Assembly (NCBI GenBank): GCA_028015205.1 | Contig: CM051512.1 | Location: 17,949,139-18,013,138, forward strand | From: Mytilisepta virgata | Lineage: Eukaryota > Mollusca > Bivalvia > Mytilida > Mytilidae | Length of the DNA stretch: 64,000 nt | Reading direction: 5' to 3' | Shown here: piece by piece, positions 12,501 to 27,500 of the stretch | Numbering within the stretch: position 1 is the first letter of the stretch | Layout: every line of letters begins with the position of its first letter | Position numbers and translations under genes: made by a program | The notes under the pieces: model-generated | Told to the model about the DNA's origin: nothing | What the model saw: the letters and a program-made list of their open reading frames with translations, nothing else | Databases searched by the model: none

Positions 12501-15500
12501 TGAAAGATTACTGAAACTATTGACCAGTCAATAGTTTATTTTTTTTCTAGAATGGACAAAATAGTAAAATTATTGTCAAATTTTTTTTTATAGAAAAATC
12601 ATTCAAAAATATAATGACTATATTTATCCAGGACATGGTCTGATATTGTTTTTTGAGAGGTTACCAGAATTTATATACCATTGGAATATATTGATAGTAA
12701 AGTCCAACAGTTTGAAAAATTTGAAGAAAATGTGTTCAGTTCATCAATATTAATAAAAAAAGCTTGGTAATATTTTTTTTGAAAACCAATGTATGCATAT
12801 AGATGGTAATTTATGTCCTCTAAGTCATTCAGTTTTAATTTTTAAAGAATCAATCAAAAACTATCCCATTAGAAGAATACCATATTACAATATTTTCTAA
12901 TTATTGATTGATAAGTTTTAGTAAATAATTTTTGGTTATTTAATTGTAACTTTCATATACAAAATCTTAGTGATGACAATAACATGACAACCTCTGTCTT
13001 TTGATAATTCATTTCGATTTCTTTTAGAGAGGAAGTGAAATTTCAAGAAAAAAAAAAATTTTTGGAAGACAGATGTGAAAGTTCAAACTTTTTGTATGGA
13101 CTCAGAAATTTTCAGATCCACTTGAGTTAAAAAAAAAGAATAGAATGACTTGGAAGTTAAAATTTGTGTGTCTATGTATACATGTATATTTTTTTATTCA
13201 TTTCATTATTTAAGTTTTGATTCCAGGTTTTGAACCAAAGCATGCGTACGTTTCACCTGTAATCTCTTCTACGCTTTACAAAGCTGATTTCGCTATGGAA
13301 CCATTAAAGGACTCGGGTATAGACACCGGACACTCGAGTAGTTCTCAAACGCTAAATGAAGACAGCTCAAAGGTACATAGATATTGTATCTATGTCTTCC
13401 CGAGTATACTAGGAAATTTTGTTGGAAAATAATTGCAAAATGAGGATATTTAAAACCAGTTATGACAATTTCTGCTAGAGTTTATTTTATAAGAAGTTAC
13501 TTTCTGTACTGTACATAAATAACTTTGCTTGCGGTAATCATTCGTTCAGCTAAGAATGTTGACACTACATTTACATTGTACATTGATTTGAATGGCAACC
13601 CAGACAAATTGGTCTGTTTTCACAAGTTAGAAATTTGTTAAAATACATATTTATGTTGAACGGAGGAACAATGGGAAAAAGCGAATGCTGTGACCTGAGG
13701 AATAACACAAAATTTCCTTGTATACTTTCATGTTTAAAACATTTTAGATGTTCTTTCATCTTGTTCTTTACAATTTCTTGTTTTAGCCTCACCATTTCTA
13801 TAGTTTTACATGTGATTAGATTGCAGTCCAACTGAATTTAACTATTACCTTTTATTATCTCCCTTTAAAGATTTACTTCCCTTGGTGAACATAGAGAAAT
13901 CAGCTTTAGATGATGAATATTGTCACATTTTTGTATGCAGTTGTTTTGATTTAATATGCAGTTCAACAACAAATATCAATAATTTGGACACATTGGATGT
14001 CAGTGTTCATTTTCATAAAACTTGAAAAAAATTTCATAATGATTTTAACTCAGTTTTTTTAAGTATACGTAATTTCTCAATTTTTTCCAGCAATCTGATT
14101 GGTCAACAATTGATTTGAGGAATTCTTCATTTTCAAGACGTTTTATAAAACCTAGTGATGAACTATTGTCAAAATTCTACTTATTTATATAATTAGAATG
14201 TGGGTAAACCATAATAATACACGTGCCATTAACTGTTACACATGTAGTGTTCTCCCCAACACTTAAATACCACGTACATGTACAGTGATACTACTGTGCT
14301 ATAAATTCTGACTTAGGCATATATTTATGCTTTCAACATGTTCAATGCAGTGATCTTGCCGTGATATTGGCTGCAATATCACAAGTTCGGCTTTAAAAAA
14401 TATTCATTCAATCAATCAATCAATGCAGTGATATTTCCCCTTTTAATTAGTTTACATTAGGGAAAACCAAAATAAGTAAAATCTGGTAAAATTCTATACA
14501 ATAATTCATGATTCTCATAAATAATTGAAAATCTTATTCAAATTTTTATAAATGCTTTCTTACAATAATAGAACAACTTAGTTACAAATTTATTTGAATT
14601 TTTTACCACAATGCTATTAAAATTTTTGGGTAGAACACTGATTCTTTTTGTGGTTCCTTGGGTGTTTGTGCGATTGAAATTCTACTGTTATTAGAGAATT
14701 CTTACATGGTAACTTCCAATTATATCATTATCATTGGTTTCTTGTAATATTTTGTGATATACTGACGACACATGATATCCCAGAATTCCGTCTTACAATA
14801 TGAGATGATATGATACTCATTTTTTTCATATTTGACTGGATTTTCCAATGGAAAAAATTTGTTAATAGTTTTGCAATTTACCAAAAACAGACAATAACAG
14901 TGATAAAGGAAAATTTGGTTTGTTGTCGTGTTGACAGCTATTTATTGTTATGTTTAGTTACACCCCTTGTTATATGATTGTGTTACTGTGCACACTTAAC
15001 AATATTTATCCATAGATGGTGATAACATAATATTCAAATCTATGTTTTAACTTACTTGATTAATCAAATTGTTTGTTTCATATGTTTCAATTCAAATTAC
15101 ATAATGAAAGAAATAATTCATGTCAGCCAGAGACTCTGTAGGTTTTTGGAAATTTTAACATGGTTAATATTATTAGAACAAATTAATTAAACTTACCATT
15201 AGAAAATGAGGGGTAAAATTATGTTACCCATGTTAAAATCTGATAAAAACAATTATGACTTTCATGAATTATTTGAAATCTAAATTATGGCAAGAATGGA
15301 AATTGGGTAAACAAAGCATCACTGTCAGGCCTTTCAAGATACAGCCATTTTTTTTTGGAACTACTAAGAAATGAAATTAAAAACTGAAAAAAGTACAATG
15401 TATATAAATAGTAACTTTGAAAACAAAAACTTTTTTGAAATTTAGAATGTCCATACAATTGTAATACTTATATTTACATGTACCTGTTGAGACAGTTCAT

Positions 15501-18500
15501 CTGGTATGTAAAATTAGTGGAGTTGCTATTTCACTATGACATCAGACAATACATGTATGTGCCACTCGTAGGTTATTGAGAATTTTAACGTACCTTTATT
15601 TGCAATTTTTAGCAAAAGCAGCACACTATACATTAAAATTAACCATAAATATCTATTAGACATTTAAAGCGCACGTTTCTCATGTGTACATCTTTAATAG
15701 AAATTTAAATCTCAGTTTGTAGAATAGTTAGATGTATGTTGTAAATTTAGTGTTGTATTTTGCATGTTTTTTAGTGAGATATGTCTTTTTTGTTTTGTTA
15801 AATATTTATTTGCATTGTGTTAATGTTTTATTATTGTTATATTGTTAATTTATATTTGTTCAGTGTGAAAAAATATTTTTTTATACATAGAAACAGTTTA
15901 TTGTATATCTGCTATGGAAATTGAAGAATATGAGGTATGCACGAGACAAAATGTATGCAGTCATAGATCAGAAACTTATATATTTTAACTTAGGGAGTGA
16001 CACTTTGAACTTGGATCCTGGAAATTTTTTTTAGACCGTCTTCAAGCATGATTTTTTTTTAAAGAAACATACTACATTGTATTTATTTCAAGGTAAAATT
16101 CAATCATGTAATTTTTACCACATCAATTGGTTGGTCTTTTTTGACAAATTTAGGAGCTTGGCTTCCTTTTCTTATTCCCTCTTTGTCACACCAGATCCTT
16201 CATAAAAGTCACATGTTGTTCCTTTATGTAAACATAGATGAAAAACATCTAATGATCTCTACTGATGACCTATACATGTATATATGACCACTTCACAAGT
16301 AATAAGGGTCATACAGTTTAAAGACATCTAGTGGTGATGACTTTCCTAAGCAACAGTAGTTATTCACTCACACATTTGCTTTGAAGAGGAATAATATTAT
16401 ATTTAATCCCTTGTCCAGATCTAGCTGCTGAACTGTAGGTCTTATGGTCCATACAGATGAAAAAAAGAACCATGTATGTGTATTTGAGCTACAGTTTGAT
16501 GTGGTTGTTACTGCCAAGTGTTAAAGGTGGTGAGCAATACAACATCTCAGTGTTACTGAAGCAACTTGGGACAAAATGATTGTATACAGACATGAATGTC
16601 TACATTTGTTTATGCAGATACATATTATGTTTTGCTTTCAAATAGATACTGTATTGGCATTTATAGTATGTTTTATACACCAGAGTTTCAGGATAGATAA
16701 GGAGAAGGTTTGGGTTTCCATAAAACCGTTTTAACCCCACCAGGTAATCATACCAAAGGGGAAGGTTTGGGTTCCATAAAACTGTTTTAACCCCACCAGG
16801 TAATCATACCGTTTATGATATTTTTTATACACGAGAGTTTCAGGATAGATAAGGGGAAGGTTTGTGTTCCCATAAAACCGTTTTAACCCCACCAGGTAAT
16901 CATACAAAAGTGGAAGGTTTGGGTTCCCATAAAACCGTTTAAACCCCACCAGGTAATCATCCCAAAGGGGAAGGTTTGGGTTCCCATAAAACCGTTTTAA
17001 CCCCACCAGGTAAACATACTGTATTGGCAGTTATAGTATTTTTTATACACCAGATTGTCAGTATACATAAAGGGAAGGTTTGGGTTCCCATAAAACCGTT
17101 TTAACCCCACCAGGTAATCATACCAAAGGGGAAGGTTTGGGTGCCCATAAAACTGTTTTAAGGTGGTACCCAACACTTTCACTAAAATTAATTTGGCTCG
17201 TTTAATTTTCATAAAATTTTGACAAAGTATTTACTTTGACCCATTGACAAAAATTTTAAAATTTCAAAACATTTGAACCAACCAATTCATCAGAAAAATT
17301 ACACTGATTGTATAGCAGTTTGACAAACACTAATATTGATCATTGAAAAGCTTAATATTCCATTAACAACACAACGTTATTAAACCGTTTAGCTGATTTT
17401 ACAGAGTTATCTCCCTGTAGTGTTAGGTACCACCTTAACCCCACCAGGTAATCATACCCTATTGGTATTTATAGTATTTTTTATACACCAGAGTGTCAGT
17501 ATACATAAGAGGAAGGTTTGGGTTCCCATAAAACCGTGTTCAGTATCTGTACAAAGTCAGACTATCGTGACTCTCTATTGTGTTTATGTTTGTGTTTTGT
17601 ACTCTTTTATGTTATTTCTTGTCCGGAGTTCTGTCTGTTTGGCGACATTGATGGATTGGTAGTTCATTGTTGATCTTTTCTGTTATCCATTTTGTTTTTT
17701 ACCAGATTTCTTACAAAAACTGTTCATTAATCACTAATCTTGGATAACAGATGTGTATGTGAGAATTGATGCTTGGCAAGAACTGTTCTTTGACCAGTAA
17801 TTTTGAGGTTAATACAAAAAATTTAAGAGGGAATATTTGACAGTAATTTCTTTATTCCAATATGAATTTAAAAATTTTGTTTTTCTGGCCATTATAATCA
17901 AAGGTATCATAAATTATTTGAAGTTAACATATACATATTGTGATTTCAGGCTTGTAAATATCATACTAAAATGAATTTTGAATATTTTCAGAAGAGAATG
18001 GAGAGTATTTTGATGTATAAATATTTTGAATCATAAAATTTAAGTACACAGATATATTATGATATACATATAGTTATAAATGAACAATTTTGATAGTATA
18101 ATTTATCCTGTAGAGATGTTTATGATTGTATAATTGTAGCATCCGGTCACTTGGCAAAAGTCAGCGGATAACAGTCGTTGGATAGGGCATATGATACTGA
18201 AAAAGACTGTGTTAGAAGGGGGAGGCCCGGATGATTCTGGTGCCATTCTGGGTATGTTGTCTAATGGAGGCATGTTTATTTAATTACATTTGGCTGTTGT
18301 GCATTTTTGATATTCATTTGGAGGTACTGGTTTATTGATAGTGAAAAACAAACAAATGTTTGAATTTTCATTTGTATACATTACAGTAGATATTTATTTT
18401 TGTTTATGATAGTGAAAATTAAAATCTGAATGCAATATCATATATTGGAATTTTTTAAATTCAAATTTGAATTTATTTAACAATTTCATTGAAGGATTGA

Positions 18501-21500
18501 CTAAAGCTTTTTTTTACAGTCTGTGGTGAAATACCTCAATTGCATTATTTTTTTTTATGGATGCTCGCTGGCCATGTTTTGGTCTTTTTGTCAGATTTTC
18601 GGAATCCTCGGGTTTTATCCATTTCTTAAGCATGAAATTTTATGCCCATGAACCCCATTTTGTCTTTTATAATTCAATCATATATACCTTTAAATGCTAT
18701 TTGACAAAATTTTATGAAATCCTTTTTTTTTTTCATACACCTTTGAGAGACTGAAGTTGTCAATGCAAAGACAATGAAAAATCCAGAGAAAACCCATTTC
18801 CTGCAAATTTTCAAGGCCTTATAGCTCTAAAATGAGCACATGAACCTATATTTTTTTCTTGCTTATTTATTTACTATTCTTATCGTATTTCCCTATGGCT
18901 ATATCGACCTGCTGAGGGCTTCAGAATTTCCCGTATTTTGGCACTGTGACGTCGTAAAGAGTTGACCCGACCCTAATATGAGCTGACCCGAATATATCAG
19001 CGATGTCATAATGTTTGACCCAACGTTGACCCGAATATATATCAGGAAAACATCCAGTTATAGGCGGATGGCCATTGAAAAGTAAGAAATTCCATTAAGA
19101 TTGCTAGTTAACAATACGATAAATTTATCATCAAGTTTTCTTCAAACAATTATTGTAAAATATAAGCCGCTCGACACAATATGAAGCTTTTTGGCTCGTT
19201 CGCTACGCTCACTAGCCGAAAAAGCTTCACATTGTGTCTCGTGGCTGATATTTTACGATATACGTTTGCAGAAAACCTGATAATATGTACATATGTTCCC
19301 TCAGACTAAAACACCTATTTCAAATCATATTTATTTCCTATTAGACCAGCGATTATCCTTATGTCCATTCACGAAAATGAATGAAAAGAAGTTTGTTGGT
19401 AAATTTTCTATTGTAATTTTTTGCTTTTGCTTTGATGATTGGGCTTGTTTCTGCATGAAAAATGAAAAATAAAATACTTTCAACTTCTCAAATTTTCTTG
19501 GTCAGGGTGGCAGTAAACTTACACATTACTGTTTGTGAATCAATTTTGGTAGTTTGAAAGTCTCAATGTTAGAAAACACTTTTTTGTTGGTTGATTAACT
19601 TTGTTGAGTCTAAAAAATTACCATTGTTTGAAGGGTTATATTTTTATACCTCAGGTTTTATTCTAAATGGGTAATTTCCAACAGGAAAATAACAAACTCG
19701 AAAAATTAAAAATAGTAAAAAATTGAAATGACTACCTCAAATATATCCTAAAATTTGTAAATCTATTATTTTAAATATTTTTCATGCACTTTGCACTCAG
19801 GGATGTATTACCTTATTTAATAAAATATCAAAGGTAGACTTATCTTAATTTAACATAGATAATAGCAAATTGGAAGATATAATTGAACTAAATCTGGTAA
19901 ATCCATTTTTAGTTATGGGGAAGCAAATTCTTAAAATCTGTTCCATTGACTAAGATTTACAGAAAGTAAGTTTAATTTGTTAATTATACCCAAATGTTTT
20001 AGTGATATTTTCTGACTTCAATTGTATTATTTCGAATTTGTGTCAAATGTTTAATTTCGAAGCTTCATAAAATAGACCAATTTTTAGCTCACCTGTCCTG
20101 AAAGGATATGTGAGCTTTTGCTATCACTTGGCTTCAGTCGTCCGTCGTAAACTTTTTCAAAGATCATCTCCTCTGAAACCACCTAACCAATTACAGCCAT
20201 ACTTAGACTGAATGATCCTTAGGGTATCTAGAATAAAGTTTTTGTTTTATTTGATTGTCCATTGAGAAACATGGCCGCGATGGCTAAAAATAGAACATAG
20301 GGGGTAAAATGTAGTTTTTGGCTTATATCTCAAAAACTAAAACATTTAGAGTAAAATTGACAGGGTAAAAATGTTTATCAGGTCAAGATCTACCTGGCAT
20401 GAAATTTTCAGACGAATCAGTCAACCCTTTATTGGGTTATTGCCCCTAAATTGTTAATTTTAAGGATATATTGCAGTTTAGGTTATTATCTTGAATATTA
20501 TTATAGATAAACACAAACTGTAAAAGCAAAAATGTTCAGCAGAGTAAGTTCTACAAATAAATCAACATGACCAAAATCGTCAATTCACCTCTTATGGGAG
20601 TTTTTGTCCTTGAAAGATTATTTACATGTAAACAGTAATTATCAGTAAAAATAATGGTCGGACATATTGTCACACATTTTAAGAGCATAACTTGAAATAA
20701 ATTAAATGGTAGCTGTACAACTAAAAGGGAGGGTCAAGTGTCAAGGTCATTGAAAATGTCCATAGCAACTGATGGAAAAGTCACCAGCAACCAGATATAT
20801 TTGGTTCAGGACCCTACGATTTACCCGTTCAAGTGGACTTTGTCAATGGCATTGACTCCTGACCTTCCATTTTTAGAGTCAATCCCATTGACAAAGTCCA
20901 TAGCAACCGATGAAAAATCCATAGGAACCATATATATTTGGGTTCAGGATTCTGTTAGCTGTTCAAGTCAATATTTAGGTGAAAAATGCAACAGTATACA
21001 TTAAATAGCAAAAATAATCATTGAAAATGATCATAAAAAGTAACAGGTGAGCGATTCAGGCTCTTGGGAGCCTCTTGTCTTTATTGTGATAACTGGTGGA
21101 GTTTTATGGAAAAAAGTGTTCCTAAAAAACTTTTTTTTACAGGTTTGAAGATAGTGGGAGGCAGGAAGACAGATGCAGGACAGTTTGGTGCTTTTATTAC
21201 AAAGGTCAAGAAAGGCAGCATAGCAGACACAGTAGGACACTTAAGACAAGGTAATTGTATACAACTGTAAATTGATTCTCTGTTTGTGCTGTTTAAAATA
21301 TTTGCTGGGCTTCGTAGTAAAAGGGTGAATATATAATTTGGTATTTGCTATATATTTGAAAGTAAACATCCTGGTCTAGTAAACAATTTTGTTTTCTTCT
21401 GACTCATTTATAGAATCAGATCATTTTCTGTTTGGTAAAAGTTTAATATTTCAACTACTAGAATGTCTAGTGCACAAGTAAAAGTGCTCTCTTGCCTGAG

Positions 21501-24500
21501 TTAAGTTTATTGGCATGCATAGAAAGAGCATAAGAATGGGTTACCACATAACTGGCAATTCTGGAAAAGTCAAGAAATTTTGGTTTTTTGCTTTCTTGGA
21601 TAGAAAAGTTTGTAAAATTGTAATTTACTAACATTTAAAAAATACAGGTAGAAACAGGCACTTTTGACATCCTACTCTGCATTATCAATAAAACTGGTAC
21701 ATTTGTACTTGTTTATGACAGTATATACCAAGAAAAATAAAATCATTTTAAAAAGAAAAGTTGTATCTTGGTAATCTGTGTGTCTATTGTAATGATGTCT
21801 TAACAGTTGGCAAGACAAGTTAGGTCTTTTACCTTGCTACAATGGCTTGTCATTTACATCAATTGTTTTGCTGCAAACTGACGTGGAAAATTGTTAGAAA
21901 CATCTTAAAAACTCCTTGAATTTCTGTTAAATTTTTTTTTTAAATCCCAGAGCTGTTTTCTTGTATGGATTGTCCTTATTTGCTGCAGATTTTATATTGA
22001 AAATATGCACCATGGATATACGATAAAAACCTACGGACTCCTACAGACCGGAAGACAATCACAGTTGCTTCCGAAATTTTTCGATCTGTGTAAGAGAAAA
22101 GCTTCTTAACTAAAATGATCATGATTTAAGTGGTTACAGAACACCGAAGGGAATTAACTCTTTAAAAATCAGCTGAACCTTTTAATCACATACTATTATT
22201 AAAGAGAAATCAAGCCTCTCAATGATCAAAATTATTGTTTGTCAAACTGCTATATATCCAATGAAATTATTCCAGTAAATTGTGTGGTTCAAATTTCTTG
22301 AAATTTGTCAACAGGTCAAAGTAAATATTTCATCAAAATTTTGATGAAAATTAAACAAGCCAAATCTATTTTAGTCAAAATGTTGGGTACCCCCTTAAAT
22401 CGCTCTGGAATACTGACACAAGTCAGGAGTGTATAAACAGCTCTGGAATCTTTCAGAAATATCTTTTCACACAAGTCAGGAGGGTATAAACAGCTCTGGA
22501 ATCTTTCAGAAATATCTTTTCACACAAGTCAGGAGAGTATAAACAGCTCTGGTATCTGTCAGAAATATCTTTTCAGGTGACGAGGTAGTAGAATGGAATG
22601 GTAGATGTTTACAGCGAGCGACTTTTGAAGAAGTCCATGACATCATTTTAGAATCCAAACAAGAACCACAAGTAGAACTTATAGTACATAGAAGTGTTAG
22701 GTTTGTAAACTTATACTCAGAGGGGGAAAATATTCATTCAAACTAATATGTTTAGTTTAGTTGGGGTTTAACGCCGTTTTCAGCACATTTGGCTATTTCG
22801 CGGCGCCCAGTTTTTATTGGTGGAGGAAGATGGTGTAGCCGGAGAGAACCACCGACCTTCGGTAGGAAAACTGGCAGTCCTTGTCAATTAAGATCGGAGT
22901 CGAACACACCCCGCCACAGGTGAGATTCGAACTCACAACCCCAGCGTTGACAGGCTAGTGATCATTAGTAGTCATGACCAACTACCTAGACCACTCGGCC
23001 AACGAGGCCCCCCAAGCTAATATGATATTCAGATAATTGGTATTAAATGAATTACAGAGAAAGCTGTATATTTTTCATCAGAAAAGGTGTAAGAAACAGA
23101 TAGATGAAAAAAATACTAGATGGTAGTCAGAAAAATTTCCTGAACCTATTATATGAAAGGAACAACACTTTTGATCAATTACATTTTCGAGTTTGAATTA
23201 CAAATGGTAAAGTTTTGACCTAGGGACTATAAAGATGATTTGACACAATCGATGTATTCAACTCGAGCATGTGGTGAATTTACTTGGAATTAAGATGCAA
23301 AAATTTGGGTTCTGTCCTTAACTTTGACATATCCACGGTATTCAAATTAAGAGTGTTGGACATAAACATGTGTGGCTGTAACTTGAAAATTTTAAAGATT
23401 GTTTTCAAAACAATGACAGTTTATGGTATATATGTCATTGAAGAAATAGTGTATAACCATTATCCTTTATATTGCAGCAATGGTGAGGTACCACCTGGAG
23501 TCCATGTTGATCACATCAAAGGTAAGGTGATATAGGTTTAGTAGTGAGTGTAAATTTTTGTTGTAAAAAATTTCATTTTCAGTGTGAGAAAATAGAATAT
23601 AGAACTTTTTGAAAAAAGACGGCCACAAGTTTTGAAAATTATTGTTAACTGTTTGGTGTATAACGTTTTTTTTGTGAGATTAGGAATAAAAAAAAAAATA
23701 TATGATGCCTTTTAAATATAGCTAGTTCTATGTTAAAGGATGACTTTTACCATTACTGTAGATGTATATATATAAATTGAAAGGTGTTTAAACATGCAAA
23801 ACACTTAGGGAAGCCATTTTAAAGTCATGTGTCCAGTGTTAACGTGTATAACTGTTCACACTCTCATGCAGTGATAAAGTAGTTATGAATTTTCAAAGTG
23901 TCTTCATTGGTTCCAAGATACTATATATGTTTTACTGACATAAAAATACAGATAAAAGAATGAACAAATATGATGCAGTAAAAATTATGCATTTGTAAAT
24001 CTTTTAAGGTACTTTGGTAAGAAAACGATTCTTGTGTTTATTATATTAACACACTAAATTCCAGTTTAGGAAATAATCATGTATCAGGGACAGATTCAGA
24101 TGGGGCAAAATATTTAAACTTGAAGGTTGGAAAAGGGCCATAAAATACTTAAGATGTTGCCTTTCGATCTGCTCAGCAAAAATATTTTAATGTTGTGTCC
24201 TCCCCAACCTAAAATCCCGCATCTGCTCCTTGATTCCTGATTGTGCCTTTAAAAGGATATTTAACTTGAAGTTTTATCAAAAGTTCAGAGAACTAATGAA
24301 CTAGCATAATTTAATATATATAATATATAATCAGTTTACTAACACATTTTCTAGTTAGTTACATAATAACAAACAGCATATGTTTGAATTTAGTTTCCTA
24401 CTAACAAAAAAGTGTTAAACCAGTGTTTTGAAAAGTTATACTATTAATACTTCTGATTGGTTTTTATGTCCCACCACAAATGTGGATGGGGCATATAGAG

Positions 24501-27500
24501 TTACCTTTGTTTTCCGTACTTACTTACATCCGAACTATGTGGATAAGTTTTGCATTTAGGTTCATTTCTTTGGAACTAAGCATAGTGTATCAATGAAACT
24601 TAAGTTTTGTGTTTATATGAATTTTAGGGTGGGGCATCCGTGTATTAGAGACACAATTTCTAGTTTGCAATAATTCTCAACAATTGTGTATGTTTTTAAG
24701 AAGATTGTTGGTGTTAAAACAGTACTTTGACACATGGCTAAAATTCTGTAGCATAAGAGGATTTTGACTGCCTATGTAAAAGTTTGAGGGGTTGGGTAGG
24801 GTCAATAATTTAGCCATCTGTAGAAGTCATTAGCCTACTCTTTTTCAGAAACTATAGAAGGGGTATTAACTGTGCATAGAGTGTGGCATTCTCAAAACAT
24901 GTAGCCCACTATTTTCCACGGTCAGGCTTTGTGTATGACCTGACAACCCCCAGATGCGCTAGGTAGCTCTGTGATTTGAGCTCTTGTGATCCATCACAGG
25001 TGCCTAGTTATCACAATTTAAATTAAATACATGATGTACATAGTACAGTCAAACTAGGTTTAATAGTCACCTTCCTTTAATGTCAATTAGAAACTAAAGA
25101 ATCTCTAAAATATCAAATTTTGAAACATTGATGGCATAAAGAACATTAACAGTATATCCCACCGTAGAAAAAACTACTTATATCAAGCAGTATGTTTACT
25201 TTTTATGAAGTGTATGAAATGGTTGTCTTTATTCATTGCTATGGGTAAATTATCCTTCAAGTTCTTAATTCTTTTAAGCATAAAAAATAAGTGATGAGAA
25301 AAAAAATAAGTGATGTGAAAACAAAATGTCAAAACAACAAAAAATTATACTAGAAATTGGACATAGTGTTAAAACAACAACGTTGTATTTTTCCATATAA
25401 TGAGGAACCTGAGTGAGTTATCTTTTCCTAACCAATGTAGGTAAGGGAGATAATAAGTTGTCTCCCTTTAAGCCTCAGGACAAAAGGGAGAGAATTTTAT
25501 TATCTCCCTTACCTACATTGGCTAGGAAAAGATAACTCACTCAGGTTCCTCATTATTTCATGAAATCTGTAAAAAAAAAAAATTGAGAATAATTTTCACA
25601 TAGTTATGTTAAAGTCATTATTTGAAAATAGTGTTCTTAGTTGAGTTGATCACAAACCAATAGCAAATCTTGATACCTTTATAGGTTACAAAGAAGACAC
25701 AAATGATAGAAATAGACGAAACTTAAGAGTTATGTCCCCTGCTTCATCAACGAGTCAGAGGAGTCATCAGTCACCTATGTCTCTTGGGAAATTGCATGTA
25801 AGTAGCAAAAAATTAATGCATAGCAGTTAGCTAACAGAAATGTCAGGAATGGGAATTTAAATGTTATTTTCAGGTTGAAAAGGGCAATTGTTACTAAACT
25901 AAAACCCTTAAAATAAGACACATTAGGATAATAACCTTGAAATTAACTTTCCAGCCAGTTAGTATTGAAGTTCTTATAAAGTTTGAATGTATGGTAGACA
26001 TTTTTTGGAGACCTGTAAATAATTTTTTTTTCAGTTGAAAATGTGGTACAACCAGAAAAGTTTTGAACTGATAGTAACAATCATATGTTCTAATGGTCTT
26101 CCATTGACGGAAGAAGGTAAATTCCGTAACCCATACTGCAAGCTATATCTGTTGCCTGATAGAAGGTAAGTCTACAGATTATTTCTATATAAAGATTGAA
26201 GGAGAATCTGTTTCTCCTATGATTTTCGATAAAATCCTCAAGAAAATATTGTTGCTATGTATTTTGTTTACTTAGATGTCATTTCGGGACTTCTCTAGTT
26301 TATCCATCCAATAACTGTAGAAAATATGGCGGGAATTCCCACGTAGAAATTTAATCACCGGGGAGTGGTTAAAAATATGTATTTTTATCCAACCGATTAA
26401 ACATGTCAAGAATAGGAGAAATAATAATAAACACTTGTTTCGCTCATGAAAGGCATATTGTTGAAAAAACACAGGGTGGAAAGAAAAGAATCCTCAAAGT
26501 TTTGGTTTTTATTAACATGATGTCATCAAATTTAAAGTTAAAAAAATGGATTTGATGCCCAAGTCTTGATTAAAATGTCAACATTTTTGATATGAAAACT
26601 TCTGCAAGCATGTTAAGATGCAAAATTTGGCTATCAATAGTGTACAGGTATTGTACACACAAGTAAAATTGTTTCTTGCTTGACATTTTATTCTTTCATA
26701 TTGTGAATATCATTTATTTATGTTGGACCTCGGTGGCTGAGTGGTCTAGGTAGTTCGTCATGACTACAAATGATCACTAGCCTGTTTTCCTACCGAAGGT
26801 CGGTGGTTCTCTCCGGGCACTCCGGCTTCCTCCACCAATAAAAACTGGCTGCCGCGAAATAGCCAAATGTGCTGAAAACGGCGTAAAACCCCAACTAAGC
26901 AAACAAAAAAATCATTGGTCTCGTGGTAGTGTGCTTGCACCGAGTGCGGAAGGTCGCGGGTTCGATCACCGACCGGGTCAAGCCAGACATTAAAATTGGT
27001 ATTTGCTGCTTCTCCGCCAAGCACGCGGCATCTAGGAGTAAGAGCAAAGACTGGTCGGCTCAGAGTCAGTATAATGTGTCCGAGTGAGGTGATATGTCTT
27101 CCTGCGGACAGTTTTCTCGTGAGCTAGCACATAAAAAATCTGACTTAGCGTGTCGATCTAGTACCGTAAAACGGTGTGTATTATACGCACATTTATGCCT
27201 TTAATTCATAATTTGTAGATGGGGGTGCGTATTATAGATCACTATAACATATTTAAGACTTTTTTCAGGATGGAAACAGAGCGCCGGTATCACGAAGTTC
27301 GTATCTATTTGACATCGATTTTTGTATGTTTTCATTATTGATGCATGTTCTTGTTTTATGTTTCGAATAAAATCTTTATGTTTATATGTAATGAAGTTGT
27401 TTTTTACTTACTGCCAATGAATATTATCCCAATAAAATTAGAAACACTGAAAGTAAATACCGATAAACTTTGCCGACCGCCATTTTGTTTGTCACCCCTC

